Shown: piece after piece, positions 46,615-60,883 of the stretch
How the letters are laid out: every line of letters begins with the position of its first letter
Position numbering within the stretch: the first letter of the stretch is position 1
Assembly (NCBI RefSeq): GCF_023343835.1
Contig: NC_064436.1
Coordinates: 49,823,883-49,887,882, forward strand
From: Lagopus muta
Taxonomy: Eukaryota > Chordata > Aves > Galliformes > Phasianidae
Direction of reading: 5' to 3'
DNA length: 64,000 nt
Notes under the pieces: generated by a model
Databases searched by the model: none
What the model was told of the DNA's origin: nothing
Seen by the model: the letters and a program-made list of their open reading frames with translations, nothing else
Position numbers and translations under genes: made by a program

Positions 46615-49600
46615 CTGTCAGAAAAAGCAGAAAAAAAGAAAGAAAAACAAATAGTGAACCAACACACATAAAATTACTGCTGAAAAAGAACAATGGCTAA
46701 TAAACTGAGACAAGATGAAGGCTTTCAGAAAGCATTTCAATATATTTTCTAAACAAAAGTGAATGAAATAAAACATCAGATTTCACTCAAACGAAGCTAC
46801 TCACATACAAAGTCACTGTTTCAGAAGCAACGCGGATGATGAAAACAGATCATCAAAGCTTATTCAACAACTTTCTCCTCCCCACAATACTGCTTTTGAT
46901 GTACTATTCTTGCTGCTTATGGAAGTCAGCAGTTCTCTTCACGGGAGCATTTAAAATCCAAAACTAATCCTAACCTGCATAATAATCTCCACATTTCAGT
47001 AAAAATAGTTTTTGCAAACCGCAAGGTATTAACATTCATTGCAGAATACAGTATTATTAAACAACCATCCAGATCAACTTTACATTTTAAAAGTGTTTAA
47101 AACTGTGGTTGTTTACTAAATAATGTGAATATAACAGATGGCATAAAATCACCATGTATCTACACAAACATTTAGGTAACTTTTCAAAACATTTCTTCTT
47201 AGAGAGAAAACTTCTAGCAGTACGTCTCTCAGTTTGCCTCTGTTTCCCTTGTAAAGGACATTTATCTGATTGTAACTGTCAATGTTAACCACAGGTATTA
47301 CTGCAAAATGACACCAATGTGTTTTTTTCTTTCCAGTTGTTTTTTGAAACAGTGAGTTCAGAAAACATTATTTTTTCCTGCTATATTCATGTATTGTGAT
47401 GAGAATCAACAAAACTGATTCCACAAAATACCTGTAACTAACACTATTTTCAAATAAAACAGCACAAATAAATTGATCTTCAAACAGTACATACTACATC
47501 AAAATGTTGAAACTTAATTTAATTCATCTTTTTATGACTTACAAATTCAATTCATGTATGTGTTCATCTTTCATGGTAATTGGCTCTGCAGAATTCTATA
47601 AAAATGCCATTACTGCACACAATGCTGGGTAAAACAAGCTCTGAGGGTATGCCACCACTACTGTGTCAAGCAACACTGAATTTATTTGAATTCTAAAAGA
47701 TGAAGACCACAGAATACTGACAGGGATTAAAACTTGATAATATTTAGTGTCAACCAACTACTGATCAAGTTATGAGCACAGGCAAAAAATACCACTCTAA
47801 ACGGATAAATGACCGCAAATACTTCTGTTAAAATTACGGCTGTTGGTCCACAGTTCAGAGTCTACTCTGCTTCAGTGAGCTGTGTAAGTTTTGAACCACG
47901 GTACATCAGTGTATTTACAGTTCTGCAAGTTTGTCAAAGATGATCACATAGGAAAATTCACTTTGTTTTAGAAAGCATGTCCACATTCAGGTGAATGTGC
48001 ACTTCCATTCCACTGAAGTGCTCTTATATTTCCGTAACAGCTGCCTGAAAATAACAAACTCCTGTGACTTACAGAGCTCTGTGTACCACAGCACGCATGA
48101 ATTCATTCACAATAGAGCCTCACAGATCTTGCACAAGTGCACTCCTCTGAACCCTACAGCTTACAAAGTTGCAAGAATACTAGAAAGGAAAAAGACACAA
48201 GAGTGTGTCATCTAAATCTTCAGGAATGTTTCTGGTCACTGAACGGATTAAAGAACAAAGCATTTCCAAGCTGTAACCTTACTGGTTAACCAGTCAACCT
48301 CTTTCAGTTCTTTAACAGTAAACGTCTGTTGAAAAGCTAACAAACCGTTAAAGTATTGTGCAGAGACCTGTAAACTGGAAAGGTTAAGTAAAATACATTT
48401 ACACGAGCAAGAAATACTTTCGAAGAATTGGGGAGAAGATAACTATATTTTCAAAGGGACAATTTTAGGGACTTGGCATTATCCTGCATGCCTTGCATTA
48501 TTTTCCATAGGAAGTTTCCATTGTTGTCATTAATCTGGCACAGATTTGACATCAGCTATTTCTTGTGGCAGTTTGGGGAAGCTGAATCATTTTTCTAAAC
48601 TTTTCTTCTGCAGAGGTTTTAACCATCATATCATGCTTCTACCCGAAGAGTAGATAAAGTTGTGATAGAAAAATGTGGTGCAACAAATTATTTTTGTTAT
48701 TATTATAAAAAATATTATTGTTATTACAATATTATTACTGCTGTTGTAAAGATTGTCATAAACTAAAGAAGCAGAAAGATGTCTCTTGTACATCCAAGAA
48801 CAAAAAAAAACAAATAAGAATTTACTGAATTGATTTGTTCACATAATTATTTACAGTACGTGTATGTGCTGCGTACAAAAACGGTGCTGACTACAGAGAA
48901 GGTGAAGAAGACAAAAAGAGCACTTGAACAACCAAAAGTGGTACTTCTGTTGTCAATCACAGCCTACTTGGAATGCACTTTTGCACTTTCTACTATGAAG
49001 CATACTTGAAATACTGTTAGTTTGCGGTAGGTCACACTCAGATCCATCTTCTTGCTGGCCTTAAAGTTAAGCTTCCTGCATCTTCTAGCAAAGCAAAGCT
49101 CCAGTTTCCATCTCCTTGGGACTCAGCAATTGCCTTTAGATTTGTTCAGATTTGGTTGGTCACTTTCTTAGCCAGGGAAGTAAAGCCCTCTGGGGATATG
49201 GGATGGGAGATTAAGAAAGATTTCAGTTTCCCTCTGTAAACTGGGAGCTTTGACAACAGCAAACAAGAAAAGCCTGACGACAACTGCGTTGTTTTCTAAA
49301 TGTCACCGACTGCAGTAACCAGGAGTGTATTTAATGCACAGCAAGAGCAGTCTTTTCTCACCAATCCTAGAACTTCCCCCAGGGACCACAGCTTGTTCTG
49401 GATGAATGTAAAAGCTGTAATGAATGACTCTGTTTAACCACAGCCCAGAGCAGAACCTGCCTGGCTAAAGCTGCACAGACAGCACTGCTGAAGTCAGCAG
49501 ATCAAGTGACAATTACACAGCAAGGAGAACAGTTAACCCTGTCTTAATCAGACTTTGTAGGAATGTCCTAAAGCATTTCTGAAAGGCAGGAAGGGGGAGA

Positions 49601-52600
49601 GAAGGGAAAGAGACTTCTGTTTCTCTCCACCCATGAGCACTGCCTGGTGTGTTGTGTTCATCACTCACCACCACTGAGCTCACCTTCCTGATCAGATCCT
49701 GACCAAATCTGCAACAGCACAAAGTATGTTATATTGAAAATATGAAACACTTAGTACCCACGTGAATTATTCTTGTGGAACAATGTAAAACTAGGTATTA
49801 TTGCTCAGTCTGCACAAAATATTTAAGCTGATATATTTAACACATTTTCCTTGGATTTCTACTGTAATTAAGAGCATATGTCCTTCAGCATGACTTGGAT
49901 TAAGAATACCCAACAAATTCTCACTTCTCAATAAATTCTGCTGTTATTGAAAGTCTCTGCAAAGAATTGTATATTACTACAGCAGCTCACTATTAAGCTA
50001 CTATTAAGAGTAGTAATTCAAGGTGTATTCCTTCACAGTCTCTATATGGGTCTTTTTGATGTTTGCTATGATCACTTTCCCTCCTGGACCTCACTAAGCA
50101 GTTCATTTCCCTATTGTTGCCGTTTGTTCAACTCAACTCACAAACAAACTGCAACATAAGTTACAGCAATTCCTAATATTCTTGAATTGTTGTTCAAAAA
50201 TATCCTTATGTTCATACAATCAAGTTAGCAGTTCCAAAAAGAGAAGTTCCTCTTGACAATCTATTCAGAAAAAAAAAGATCAGCTGAACACAACAAAAGC
50301 ACTCATCACTCCCCAGAAGACCGCTGCTTCCATAAAGAGATATTATGAAGCACTAGCCTAACAGAGTTTGCTAAACTCTTATTAAACTGCCTATACTATT
50401 GAAACATTGTATAGGATAACAAATCCTATGTTTTACAAACTACATAACCTTATGAATTTAACTGTAATCTTGCTAGGCTCTTTCAAAACCAGGAACAGAT
50501 GAAGAACCTGCTTACACCCTTACACAAGTTGTCAGATTGGTACCATAGAAGAGGAAAAACAGGGTCTAATCCAAATAGTAGCTAATACATGAAAAAGCAC
50601 ACTAGTGGACTAGCTAAGTAACACGCATTACCATAAGACCTCAGTCCCTCATGCTGCACATAGCACTTTGCCTTAAAAAGGAATGAAATGTGGTTTTTTC
50701 GACTGATGAAGAGGAAGAAAAATCCTGTTTTTCAGTTCAAAGATGTTTATACACAAAAAGTGACTCCTTTCTCTAAACAATTACTGGTACTTATCCAAAT
50801 GTTTAAAAAGTCCTCACAGAAAACATTTAGGTACGATTCGGATAACTGTCACTATTTCTTTAAGAACTATCATAAAATCTGCTTGGTAATTCAATTCAAT
50901 AAGCAGTACAGGCTGTTGGTAGAGTGATGAAATAGTGTGGGTGCAAGCTTCAGCCATTTGAGAAGCATAGTTAATCCTTTCAGCCACACGCCCTGAAATA
51001 CAGTGGTGCCAAAGCTATAATTTGTTTCCCTCTCCCACCCCAACTAATGGGATTCTTTAAAGGCAGCTTTTATAGCCACAGACAGTGTATGTTCGGGTAA
51101 AATACCCAATAATTCACAAAAGGTTTCATTGAGTTTGACCTCTAACGATACTATCAGAATGACAGACAGAATAAAAATATATCCTGATTTTAAATCTACA
51201 GGTTATATCAACCCACACTAAACCCTGTGTTCCAGAAACAAAACCACCACTGCTGTAACAGTTTGTCTTCCCTTCTACCACCTCAAATGAAGTTCAACAA
51301 CACTCACATTCTTGGGAATGCCTGTCCTATGCTCCCCCCCGCCTCACTTTTAAAGGTGCTTCCAGAGCAGTTTGTGCTGGGCTGCAAGGTTCAGAGGAAG
51401 CTGCGCAACCAAACAGCACCAGGGAAGCCAGAAGGGCCTCAAGGGTTTGTGGCTCAGCAGCCTGTGAGCCTACAGAAGTTGAAACAAACACCCCTCAGAC
51501 TGAGGAAGAACTGAGTGATCTGCATGAGGGAACCCACACTCAAACAACTTCCTTTTGTTTCAGGTAAGTTTCACGATCCTTGTTTTCCTACTTTCATTTT
51601 GCATTATGCATTCTAGCATTATGCAGTAACTAAGAGGAAGGTATACATATTTGGTAAAACATTCGCCACTGCAGAACCTCTGCTGTGAAATGAAGGCAGA
51701 TGTGTACAAAAGAACAGCGCAAGGTATCTCTAAGGATACTGTCACTTATTTATTAACACTTTTATTGCAGAAGTGGCCCACTTTCTGCCTCTGACAAATG
51801 CCACAGAACATCCTTAGATAATAACAGAGAATCATCGCTGATCTGAGCAAGGACATGCAATAACTGTGTGATCCAAGTCACAGATCAACTGGTCAATACT
51901 AAGGCTCTTCTTTGACCCAAATATTTGGAATTTGTCAATACATTTACACCCAATAGGCCAACTATTTGTCTATCATTGCTTAGAAGTAAATAAATCCCAT
52001 GAAGGTCAAACTTGAAATTTAAAATGCATATAAATTTAACTCTCAGAAAGTGTCATTAGCAGCGCCGAAGAAATCAGAGTCCTCCCAGATGCACTCAATG
52101 TGGTGGCAATTATTCTACATTTTACATAAAAAGTAAGCAAACCATATACTGAGAGATGCCACTTAGAGCATGAATTTAACGCACGCTAATTTATGTACAC
52201 TGACTTCTCACTGTTAATCGATCAGCCTTTCTAAGGTGCGGCTTCATATCACACTTAATCTGATCTTATTGCAAGCTGCTGATGAAAGGATGGGTCCTAT
52301 TCCCTCCTCTCTGTCCTCACTCTAGCACTGAGCAGCCATAGAGTGAACCTGATTTCACCAAAAGAAGGATATCTTTGGTGGGTTAGCAATTCTAACCATT
52401 CAATCACCACAGTTCCCTGTGTCCCTTCTCAGCTATGCTTTCCTCCTGCTCTTTTTTTGTTTATGCTGAGCTGGTGCAATACAGCAAGCCAATGGAAAAT
52501 TACAACAAAAAAGCCAGGCCTCCCTTTATTTTCCCCAATTTCTCCTCCACTGCTCTGTTTCTCATCTGATCACATGGTAAGAGAGAGAATTAATCCAGTT

Positions 52601-53104
52601 TATCCAGGAAAAAAGCTTTTTTTTTTTTGGTAAGGATTTTTCTGTTGGTTAAAGAACTGAGTTACTCCCTGGCATGTGTGGTCAAGACCAGAAGAGAAAC
52701 AGAGAAGGGGATGGTGAGAAGCTGCTCATTTAGTTCAAAGGTGTAACACTGACACCACAGGTTCTTTCCAATTCACTCTGAAGTCTGGCAGCTTAATTTC
52801 CATCCACTTCCATCAACAGCATGACCTGAAGTGATTACATTAGCGCTGTGTGGGTGAGGAGTTCTTGGATGTTCTCTCCTTTGCTCTGTGGATGGGAACA
52901 TCAGCAGAAGTAAAGGCAGAGGTCATTTAGGGGCAATAGATTCATGAAGCATAGCAGAAATGTGAACCCAGTTGACCTAAAACCAAAATACAGTTTTACA
53001 GCTTTTTGTAGGGTAGTACAAAGCCTAGAAAAATCCTGGTTTAATTGTACAGATGGAAAAACTATAGAATCATTGTAATGGCTAGAATATCTTAAAAGTC
53101 TTAC
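46615..53104 (-). other. KLF3: KLF3 intron, 6.5 kb
   Basis: AT-rich, largely free of recognised interspersed repeats, with an AT/TTA-rich low-complexity patch near 48690-48745. No exon seen. The repeat-free character may reflect conserved regulatory sequence. Confidence 0.7.
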
Positions 53105-53161
53105 CACTGAAATGGGGTCCATGGCTTCTTGCTTGATAGGGACTGGATCAAACATTAGCAT
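53105..53161 (-). CDS. KLF3: KLF3 coding exon 1 (start codon)
   Basis: Encodes residues 1-19, MLMFDPVPIKQEAMDPISV, nearly identical to the mammalian start and carrying the N-terminal psi-K-x-E SUMO site (IKQE, Lys10). The exon extends 40 nt upstream as 5' UTR to 53201, where the acceptor TCTTTCCTTTGTAG lies. An in-frame TGA 9 nt before the ATG supports this start. The donor is GTAAGA in phase 0. The full KLF3 CDS over five exons is 1044 nt, 347 residues, close to 345 in human. The protein is a nuclear repressor of CACCC-box genes in erythroid, B-cell and fat lineages. Confidence 0.96.
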
Positions 53162-56100
53162 CTTCTTTATTCACCTCTTCTGATGCCTGTGATGTCCTGT
53201 CCTACAAAGGAAAGACAATGTGTTAGAAAGCTGCAGGAAAGACTCACTTCAGCTTTCTGAATTGGAGACAACTTAATGCTTTGCCAGATAAACATCTGCA
53301 TTTATTAATCTCTAGCGTAACTTCTTAAATATCTGACAAAGCTTCATTAAAAATATTTCTGTTAGGTTTATTCTTTCCCAACTGCCATTAAAAAAAAGGG
53401 ACATCTGCTCACATTAATGAAAGTTAATGTGAAATTTTCTTGTTCATGTCAGCATATCAAGTTTCATTCTCATCTTTCATTATTTGTCAATGTATAAATG
53501 CATCACAGTTTATACAATGGATTTCTCATCATCATTATAGCTTCAGATTAATCTTGTACAGTTAGTAACATAGTGAACTGATTCTGAAGCGGATCTCTTT
53601 CCTAAGAGTCCTGACAGAAAAGCCAAAATCTTCATGTGCAGTGACACTGAATCAATGCAAAAAAAAGAAGACAAAACATCAGAACTAATTTGGAGACATA
53701 CATTCCAAATGCTGCAATGACTTAACATTATACTTAATATCTAAGTTATTTTCCTACAATAATAAATTCACCGACAATTCAACAATCGTTGGTTGCACTC
53801 TCTGCAGTTTTGGTTGTTGTTTTTTTTCCTACAGTGTGTTCAACATTACTTTTCCAATTCTACTTTATCTCAAACTGCCTGAAAAAGAAGCATTTAGCAC
53901 ACAGCATATCACCATGTAACTACCAGGTTACACATCTTTCATGGTCAGCTTGGAAAGACACCATGCAGGAAAGGAGGAGACACCTCTTCTGGAATGGACC
54001 ACAAAGGATACAGAGTAAAACCAAGAGAAGCAAAGCTATGTTGTTCTCAGAGACATTCAGATGTTGGCAAGCTTTTACATACTAGTTCCACAACTGACAT
54101 TATAGCAGCAAGTTCTGCACTGCCCTGCAAGGAAGTGCTCTGATTCTCTCTAAGATGTTGAGGATAAAAATCTTACACAAATTTACTTTCGACCAGTAGA
54201 TGGCACTGGAAATAAACGAATACAGCCAGACAGCCTCATCCAATTTCACCCCAAGGAAGTAGGTTAAAGGCCAGACAACAGATTGGGAGTTTGGGCTGGA
54301 AAATTTTCCCAGAAATTTAAATAAAATGCTAAGGTGTTCCTGCTTCAAATTAAAGCCATTCTAACAAGTCTACACTAATGACTGATCTTGCAATTAACCA
54401 TTACTTGTGTTTATAGGTAAGAAATTGGTAACTGCTTCCAGAGAAAGATGGCATGAACTGTTGCAAGTCTATAATTAATTATCCAGTGTATGAGTAAAAG
54501 TTGAAGGCATTTAGAAAAATATTACAACAGTGTACTTTTTTAATAATATAAACAAATCAGGGTCAAATGTAAATAAAAGCATCTTCACAAATTTTCTTAC
54601 AAGGGACAAAGGTCCAACAGAACCAAACTACAGCTCAAAACAGCAGCTCAATGCAACTTCCAGTTTAAACCTAGACTGTAGTTGTGTAAAATGGCTCTAT
54701 TTGCTAAAAGTTGTGATAACTTTGTAAACTCTTTAATCTTGCTTGCGAGGTTGTCTACTGTCCTGGTTTCCATTGAATGGTTACCCTTTCCAGGTACTTA
54801 ATATTTCACAGATAGAACTCATGCATACCCATGCAGCACTCACACCTACACACACATACATAAGCATCGTGAAGACATTAAGAAGTGATACTTATAGAGA
54901 TAAGGAAAGTTTACAGCAAAACTTTCAGTTTTCTGTTTAAACAGTGACAAAACAATTTGTACTTCAGGAAGAGAGGGAGGAAGCAAAAAATAAATGAACA
55001 AAAGAGAACGAGTAAGTACATGAAAGAAAAGTAAGAACAAAAAGGTTAGTTGGTTCTAAGTAAGCAGTCATGCTCTGATGCTCCCAGGCTATTCTTTTTT
55101 AATACTGGATTTTCTTCAACTTAGAGAGTTAATCCTTTTCTCCTTTTACTTCAAGACAGTGCACGAAGACATTTACTTCACTTCATGCTACTATCTGAGT
55201 GTTTCTTGAGAGGGCTCTAAATTACTGTGCAAGAATTACAGTGATGCTGGCAACAGAAAGTGCACTGCACTCAGTGAAAGTGGAAAGTAATTCTCAATCT
55301 TTCTCTGATGTAGTCATCTAAGAAGGGTAGAGGAAAAGATTATTTCTATTGCTGCATCACAGTCCAGAAATTGAATACTCCTTTATCACATTTTACCCTT
55401 ATAAGAAGTTGGTTTTCCTTCCCATTTGTTAGTAAGCAGAAACCAATTTTCAAGAAAGGAAAAATCCATGAACATGTAACTCTTGGTCTTCTTAGTCGAG
55501 ATTAGTAAGTCTGACGCTTATTTTGTAGTAATTGATACAGCAGCTGAAAAGTTAATATAAATCAGCTTTGAGTCTCTCATTTACAACGTAGCTCACAGTG
55601 ACACTTGCCCAAGACTGCAAATAACTCATGAACCAATTATCTCTGCATTTAAAAATAATGCTCAAAATCAATTGCTTGGACTACATTCACAAGGAAGCAT
55701 GTGCATGTAATGTATACACTCATACACACACAGATACAGCATGTTCCCTCAAGTACCAAGCATCAATAGTTTTTCTTAGTCTATTTGTAAAATCATACCT
55801 ATTAAATCAAAACCTTCCAGTCTCTACCCCTAAACAGTTGAGAAGGGAGCATTAGAGAAAGAAAACAGTCTTGACTGTTTCTGTTGCAGAGGAAAAACAG
55901 TTGGGTTCTACTTTATACACTGTTTTCATAACCTATTTGTTTGAAAGCCCACAAAATGTTTAGTTAATAAAGCCAACTTCTGGAAATTCAAAGTACTACC
56001 TATCCCTTGTTTCCATCCCTGAAAAAAAAAAAAAAAAAAAGAATAAGGAAACACCAATAGGTTCATACTAAATGCATTAAAAAATAAGGGTTCTTGACAT

Positions 56101-57504
56101 TCACATATTAGATAAATTATTTTACGTTAATAGGGTATTTTCACATGGGCTGAAAGAATTTAAAATGCATGTAATCTGAAACTAAATAATTAACTGCAAT
56201 CTGGTAGGCAAACATTCCACCCTCTCTTTTTTTGCTCTCCTTCTCTTTTTCTGCTAACAAGCCACCCAGTTTTACTTTCTTGCCTCCTCCCATTCACTCC
56301 ACCCTGTGGATCTCTGCCAAGTCAGCCCTACTTGTCCAAACAGGACATGGCTTCTGATAAGATTTTGCTCACACCCTGTACCTCAGAAAGACAAATGAAG
56401 CAATTGGGTCTTGTATGCAAATGAGGACAGGTGCAAGGTAAAACCCAGGCAAAGACCCTCAGTACTTTCCAGAGTTAACAGCCAGCCAGAAAAATCACAG
56501 ACTCTTCCTTTATGATCCAGTATGCATCAAAGTATTCCTTCCATAAAGGAAGTTCATCATCAGGACAGTTCACATCCCTGTCTGGACTGGGCACTTTTTG
56601 ATATTAACTTCTCAATTGCTAAGGTTTATCGTTTCAGAGATATCATTAGGAGTGAATGAGAACTTAAAGTTAGTGAAGATTCATATTTACTGTGGACAAG
56701 AAGAGCCAAGTAGCTCAAAAGAGCACCCAGCCTTCATATCTGCACCGCACAACAGCTGCCAGAGCTACAAACTGCTGCTGCACATCTGCCTCCAAGATCC
56801 ACCAGCTCCTGCAGATCTGCTGTGAAAGGAAACAGTGGAGTGAGGCCAGTTGTGACACTGCACTACAAATCCTCTGTGGTACAGAGCATTTGCTCTCACA
56901 AAATACCTAGAAGAGCAGTCAGTGACCTGATGGATACTACTGCTGCTGACAGTGGAGCGGTGACCAGAACTTTTGCCTCTCTTCACTCTGTGTAAGAACT
57001 ACACGTGGAGTTTGATTTCTCAATCCTTCTGCCTGGGGAAGAAGGAATGCTGTCTTGAGGTACAGCAAGGCTTTGTCTAGAAGCATCAAGGTACTACTGT
57101 TATTGTAGGTGTAATTACAGAATAATGTAATATTATCTGCCGAATTACTGCTAAATGAGTGCCTTCCCTGAAGACACTGCAGCTTTTTCAGCACAGCTGG
57201 TATCCCTGGTGCACACAGCTCTTTGGTGCAGGCCCTTTAGGACTTAACTCTGTGCCTTCTGTGAGCCCCAAGTTAAACTTCCCCTGCTATTAAGGAGAAG
57301 TGACAACAGCAGAAGGGCCTCAAATGATGAAAGGGAGGGGAGGTTTCCTGAAGTGGGGTGAAAACCCCTCCAACTGTAATCTGGAAGATAGTTTGACAGA
57401 GAAAAAACACAGCATCTGAGAGCAAATTACCTGGAAAAGGTAGAAAAAGTGTTGTCCAGACCTAGTAAAAAGATTTGCACTCAGAAATTTGGTTTGAGTT
57501 TTGG

Positions 57505-57584
57505 GTGGCCCTTTGTGGAGCCACAAGTTGGACGCAATGACCTCTCAGAGACCCTTCCAGCTGAGGTTAGTCTACAATTCTATT
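57505..57584 (+). repeat. CR1 LINE 3' tail fragment, old
   Basis: AGTTGGACGCAATGACCTCT, CAGAGACCCTTCCAGCTGAG and ACAATTCTAT resemble a strongly diverged CR1 3' end. Confidence 0.6.
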
Positions 57585-59826
57585 TGCACTGACAGCACCA
57601 GTTGCACATCAAGACCTGAGTCAACAAAAAAGAAAGTATTCCTGTAGTTCCATTAACTTTAATGGGAAGTAACCAAGCGCTCAACTGTGCTGGGCCTCAA
57701 AATAGCAGCAGGCCAAGAACCTCCCCAGCACTGCACAGCAAAGCAGAGCAGAGCAGTCAGACCCAGCCCAAATCAGAAAGGCACAAAGGCTCAGTAACCG
57801 TGCAGGGGGAAGGGAGCAGCACAGCTGGCCCTCGAGGAACAGCTGGGGGGAATTCATGAGAAACTAGCACACCAAGGAAATGTTTTACTGATGGGCAGTT
57901 CCCTGGGTTTGCTTATTCACTGAATTTCCTCTGGGAAATGGTAACTGCTGGAAAAGCCAGTATACTGTGTGAGAAGAAAGAGGTACCTAGATAAAAATTT
58001 TCTACTGAATGTTTTACTTGTTAGGCATGAAAGAGACACTAGGATCAACAGTAATATTCTGTTTAGATTTCATTAAGTTGTGCCATCTAAAAATAAACAT
58101 AAACCTCTCCAAAAATGCCATGAACTGATACATAGCATTCTAGTGCTTCCAACCTACTTCATTCTAAGATTAATACGCCTTTAAACTATATGCCTCAATT
58201 ATTTTAATCAGAATAATTTGTTTTTAAAAATTAACAATTAGATTTTCTTCTTTTATGTAACAGCAAATTTTATTTGTTCATTTAACACTGAAGAGCATTT
58301 CAGACTATTTTGGCTTTTTATTGGTGTTAAAATCATCTGCGTTCTACACTGAAAAATCTGCAACTTTGAGCAGCTTACGCAGTCCAGCTTTGCTGACATC
58401 ACTCTGACCTAGAATTGCTTTGACGTGTTCATTTATCAGCTGTGTAGCAGAGTAATCAGTATTTCAATTAAATTTGCAACACTTGCAGGCTCTTTGAAGC
58501 CACGTGTCTGGAAATGGATTTCTTGAATGTAAAAAAAAAATGGGCAAAAAAAGTTCTTGCAGTGCTCACTAAAATTACCTCATTTCTATCAAGGAAAAAA
58601 TGGAACCCTGATAAACCTTCAGTTCTACATCTACTGAATCCAAGGGAGTGAGAAAGATCTCAAGGCACCTCCATTAGACAATATTCTCCCTTATCGGGGC
58701 GGACTGCTGTCTGGTTTCCTGTCTCAGGCTACTGCTTAGAACAAGAAATAGCCTAGTGACTATAAAGGATCAGACTTCTGAAAACAAGTGAACTATGTGG
58801 AATGGTATGAAAACCTTTCTCTTCCAAACTGAACCTTTTTATTATGTTTTTCTTAAAAGGTTAATTTCAAGGATAATTTTAAAGGACAAATACAAATCCT
58901 AACTTTTCATAATAAGGGTGAAGAACGATAGAAAATACTGTTCTCTAACATGAAGGATACTACTATTTCATGAAACACGAGAGAGATTTTTAGAAGAAAA
59001 AAAAATTTAATCCTAAATAAGGTGTACATTTATGAAAAATAATTTAAATGATTAATTTGAATGAGGGTTTGAATATAGGGCAAATGTCAATGAACTTCTG
59101 TGTATCTCCAGGAGTGAAATAAAAACAACAGTGAGAAGAGCTGGAGAGTGCGGTGGGTACAAATGTGATCAAAGAAGCTTGGACTCTCGAACATGCCTTC
59201 ACGGATCGCATTTGTTGATAGTATACTGACTGCAGGATAGGCAGGCCACCCACTTTTTTTTTGTTATTATTATTTTACTCTGACTTAGTGTACTATCAAA
59301 AGCCTACCAGAGCTTTATCTTTCCATTTGGCTGATGTACACTTGCACTTTTTTCCCTTGGGAACTATCCACTATAGTTACAGGGCCCTCAAAGGAAGGCT
59401 CAGCATCAACTGAATCCTTAATAGGGAAGGGTTAAATCTCTCCTCAAGCCAGCCCTGCCAAACTTCATATTCTGGATTGGAAGCAACTAGCCTTGGAATG
59501 AAAACACAAAGCTCCACTGCTGACAGTATAAAGGAACTTTAGAAGACCTCCTGTTGGCAGTACTCATTAATATTAAGAAGTTGGTTCACAAAACTACTAT
59601 AATTTTAATTTTTCCTGGATTTTGTAAAACTTCTAGCAACAAAAAGGTGTGAACCACAACATTTACTGTTTTCACTATATGCTAGTTTCCAATATCAAAC
59701 TGCAATCTTTTTCCTTTGTCAAGGGAAAATAGAGTCAATGTTTGAAATCCTCTGCAAATTAAGTAAAAATAATTAAGTAAAAATAAGTGACAGTAACAAA
59801 TGAAAATAATCAATAAAAAAACTTAC

Positions 59827-59865
59827 CAAAACCGTGTGGACAAATGCTTCTTGTAATCTGGAGTT
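59827..59865 (-). other. KLF3: KLF3 noncoding 39-nt internal exon (5' UTR)
   Basis: On the minus strand, a long T-rich tract ending TTTGTCTGTTCAG is followed by 39 nt (AACTCCAGATTACAAGAAGC ... ACGGTTTTG) and a perfect GTAAGT donor. This is an ideal splice-site pair around a micro-sized exon, located between the KLF3 CpG island and the start-codon exon and in the correct orientation. It contains no ATG, so it would add only leader sequence. Inferred from splice signals, not from transcript data. Confidence 0.65.
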
Positions 59866-60863
59866 CTGAACAGACAAAAAAAAAAAAAAAGAAAAAAAGA
59901 AAACTAAAATAAGGATGTGCATATAATTTTGTAATTTTTTTCCCCCTATTATTAAGCCCCAAGAGAGGAAGTTTACAGCATGTATTTCAAATACTTCTTA
60001 AGATTTAAAACACACAATGATCACAATTACTTCTTAGCATCCAAAAGAGCAATGTCAGATACTAAAAGGCTACTTTAAAAAATGATATATATATATTTTT
60101 TTTATGAAATAGGAGAGTTGGAATATTACAGTGTGTACTGGAAACATGCATATCCCAGCGTGTAAGAGACAGAGAAATAAACAGCCCGCCCTACATTTTC
60201 ATCCAGGGCCTGATTCAAAGCCCACTGATTTTGATGCAAGCCTTTCTCCTGATTTCAATAAGCTTTGGCTTGGATCCTTCAGCTCCTCAGCAGTCAGACC
60301 CAAGGCAAGAGAAACATTTACATTCTCTTTCTGCACTTCCTCTTGATGTTTTTCTATATCGGCATGGGGAGAAGTCAACTAATAAAAACAAGACTGAAAA
60401 ATCATTTTTGCACCTATGGAACGTAGAACAGCTATACCTGTTTATTCCAAAGAAAAGCCAGCACTCTCATTTCCTGCATTACATCTGTGAGACAGAAAAT
60501 CTTCCAGTACGGATAAAGAGAGTGTATTTCTTTCAAGAACTACAAAGTTTTCAAGAACTGCAAAGTGCTCGCAGTGGGCCATCCAGGTTGGCTGAGGGCA
60601 GCAGCCAAGGCTCCCTCTGAAAGATGACTGTGCAGATGTGGGCTCTTTTCTCACACCAACCTAACTCCGTGGCTTTAATGGAGCGATTCCAGCCCAGCTG
60701 GCATCACAAGCCAGAGGAGAAAACTGGCTCTCAGCAGAGGGAGCGGGCGCTTCAGGTCACCCCCATAAACATACTAGGATTCGCGGGTGCACGTTAAAGG
60801 TTAACTTGGAAATCTCATGATGACATAATGCAGGCATCTTAAGCAACTGTGTGTGTAGGGACA

Positions 60864-60883
60864 TGATAACTCACTGGGTGGGG
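60864..60883. promoter_or_regulatory. Candidate GATA + CACCC composite element in KLF3 intron
   Basis: TGATAA at 60864-60869 lies 6 bp from GGGTGGGG at 60876-60883 (CCCCACCC on the other strand), with a further GATA at 60883. This spacing of GATA and CACCC boxes is typical of erythroid enhancers bound by GATA1 and KLF factors. It sits in a GC-richer part of the first KLF3 intron region. Sequence evidence only. Confidence 0.35.
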
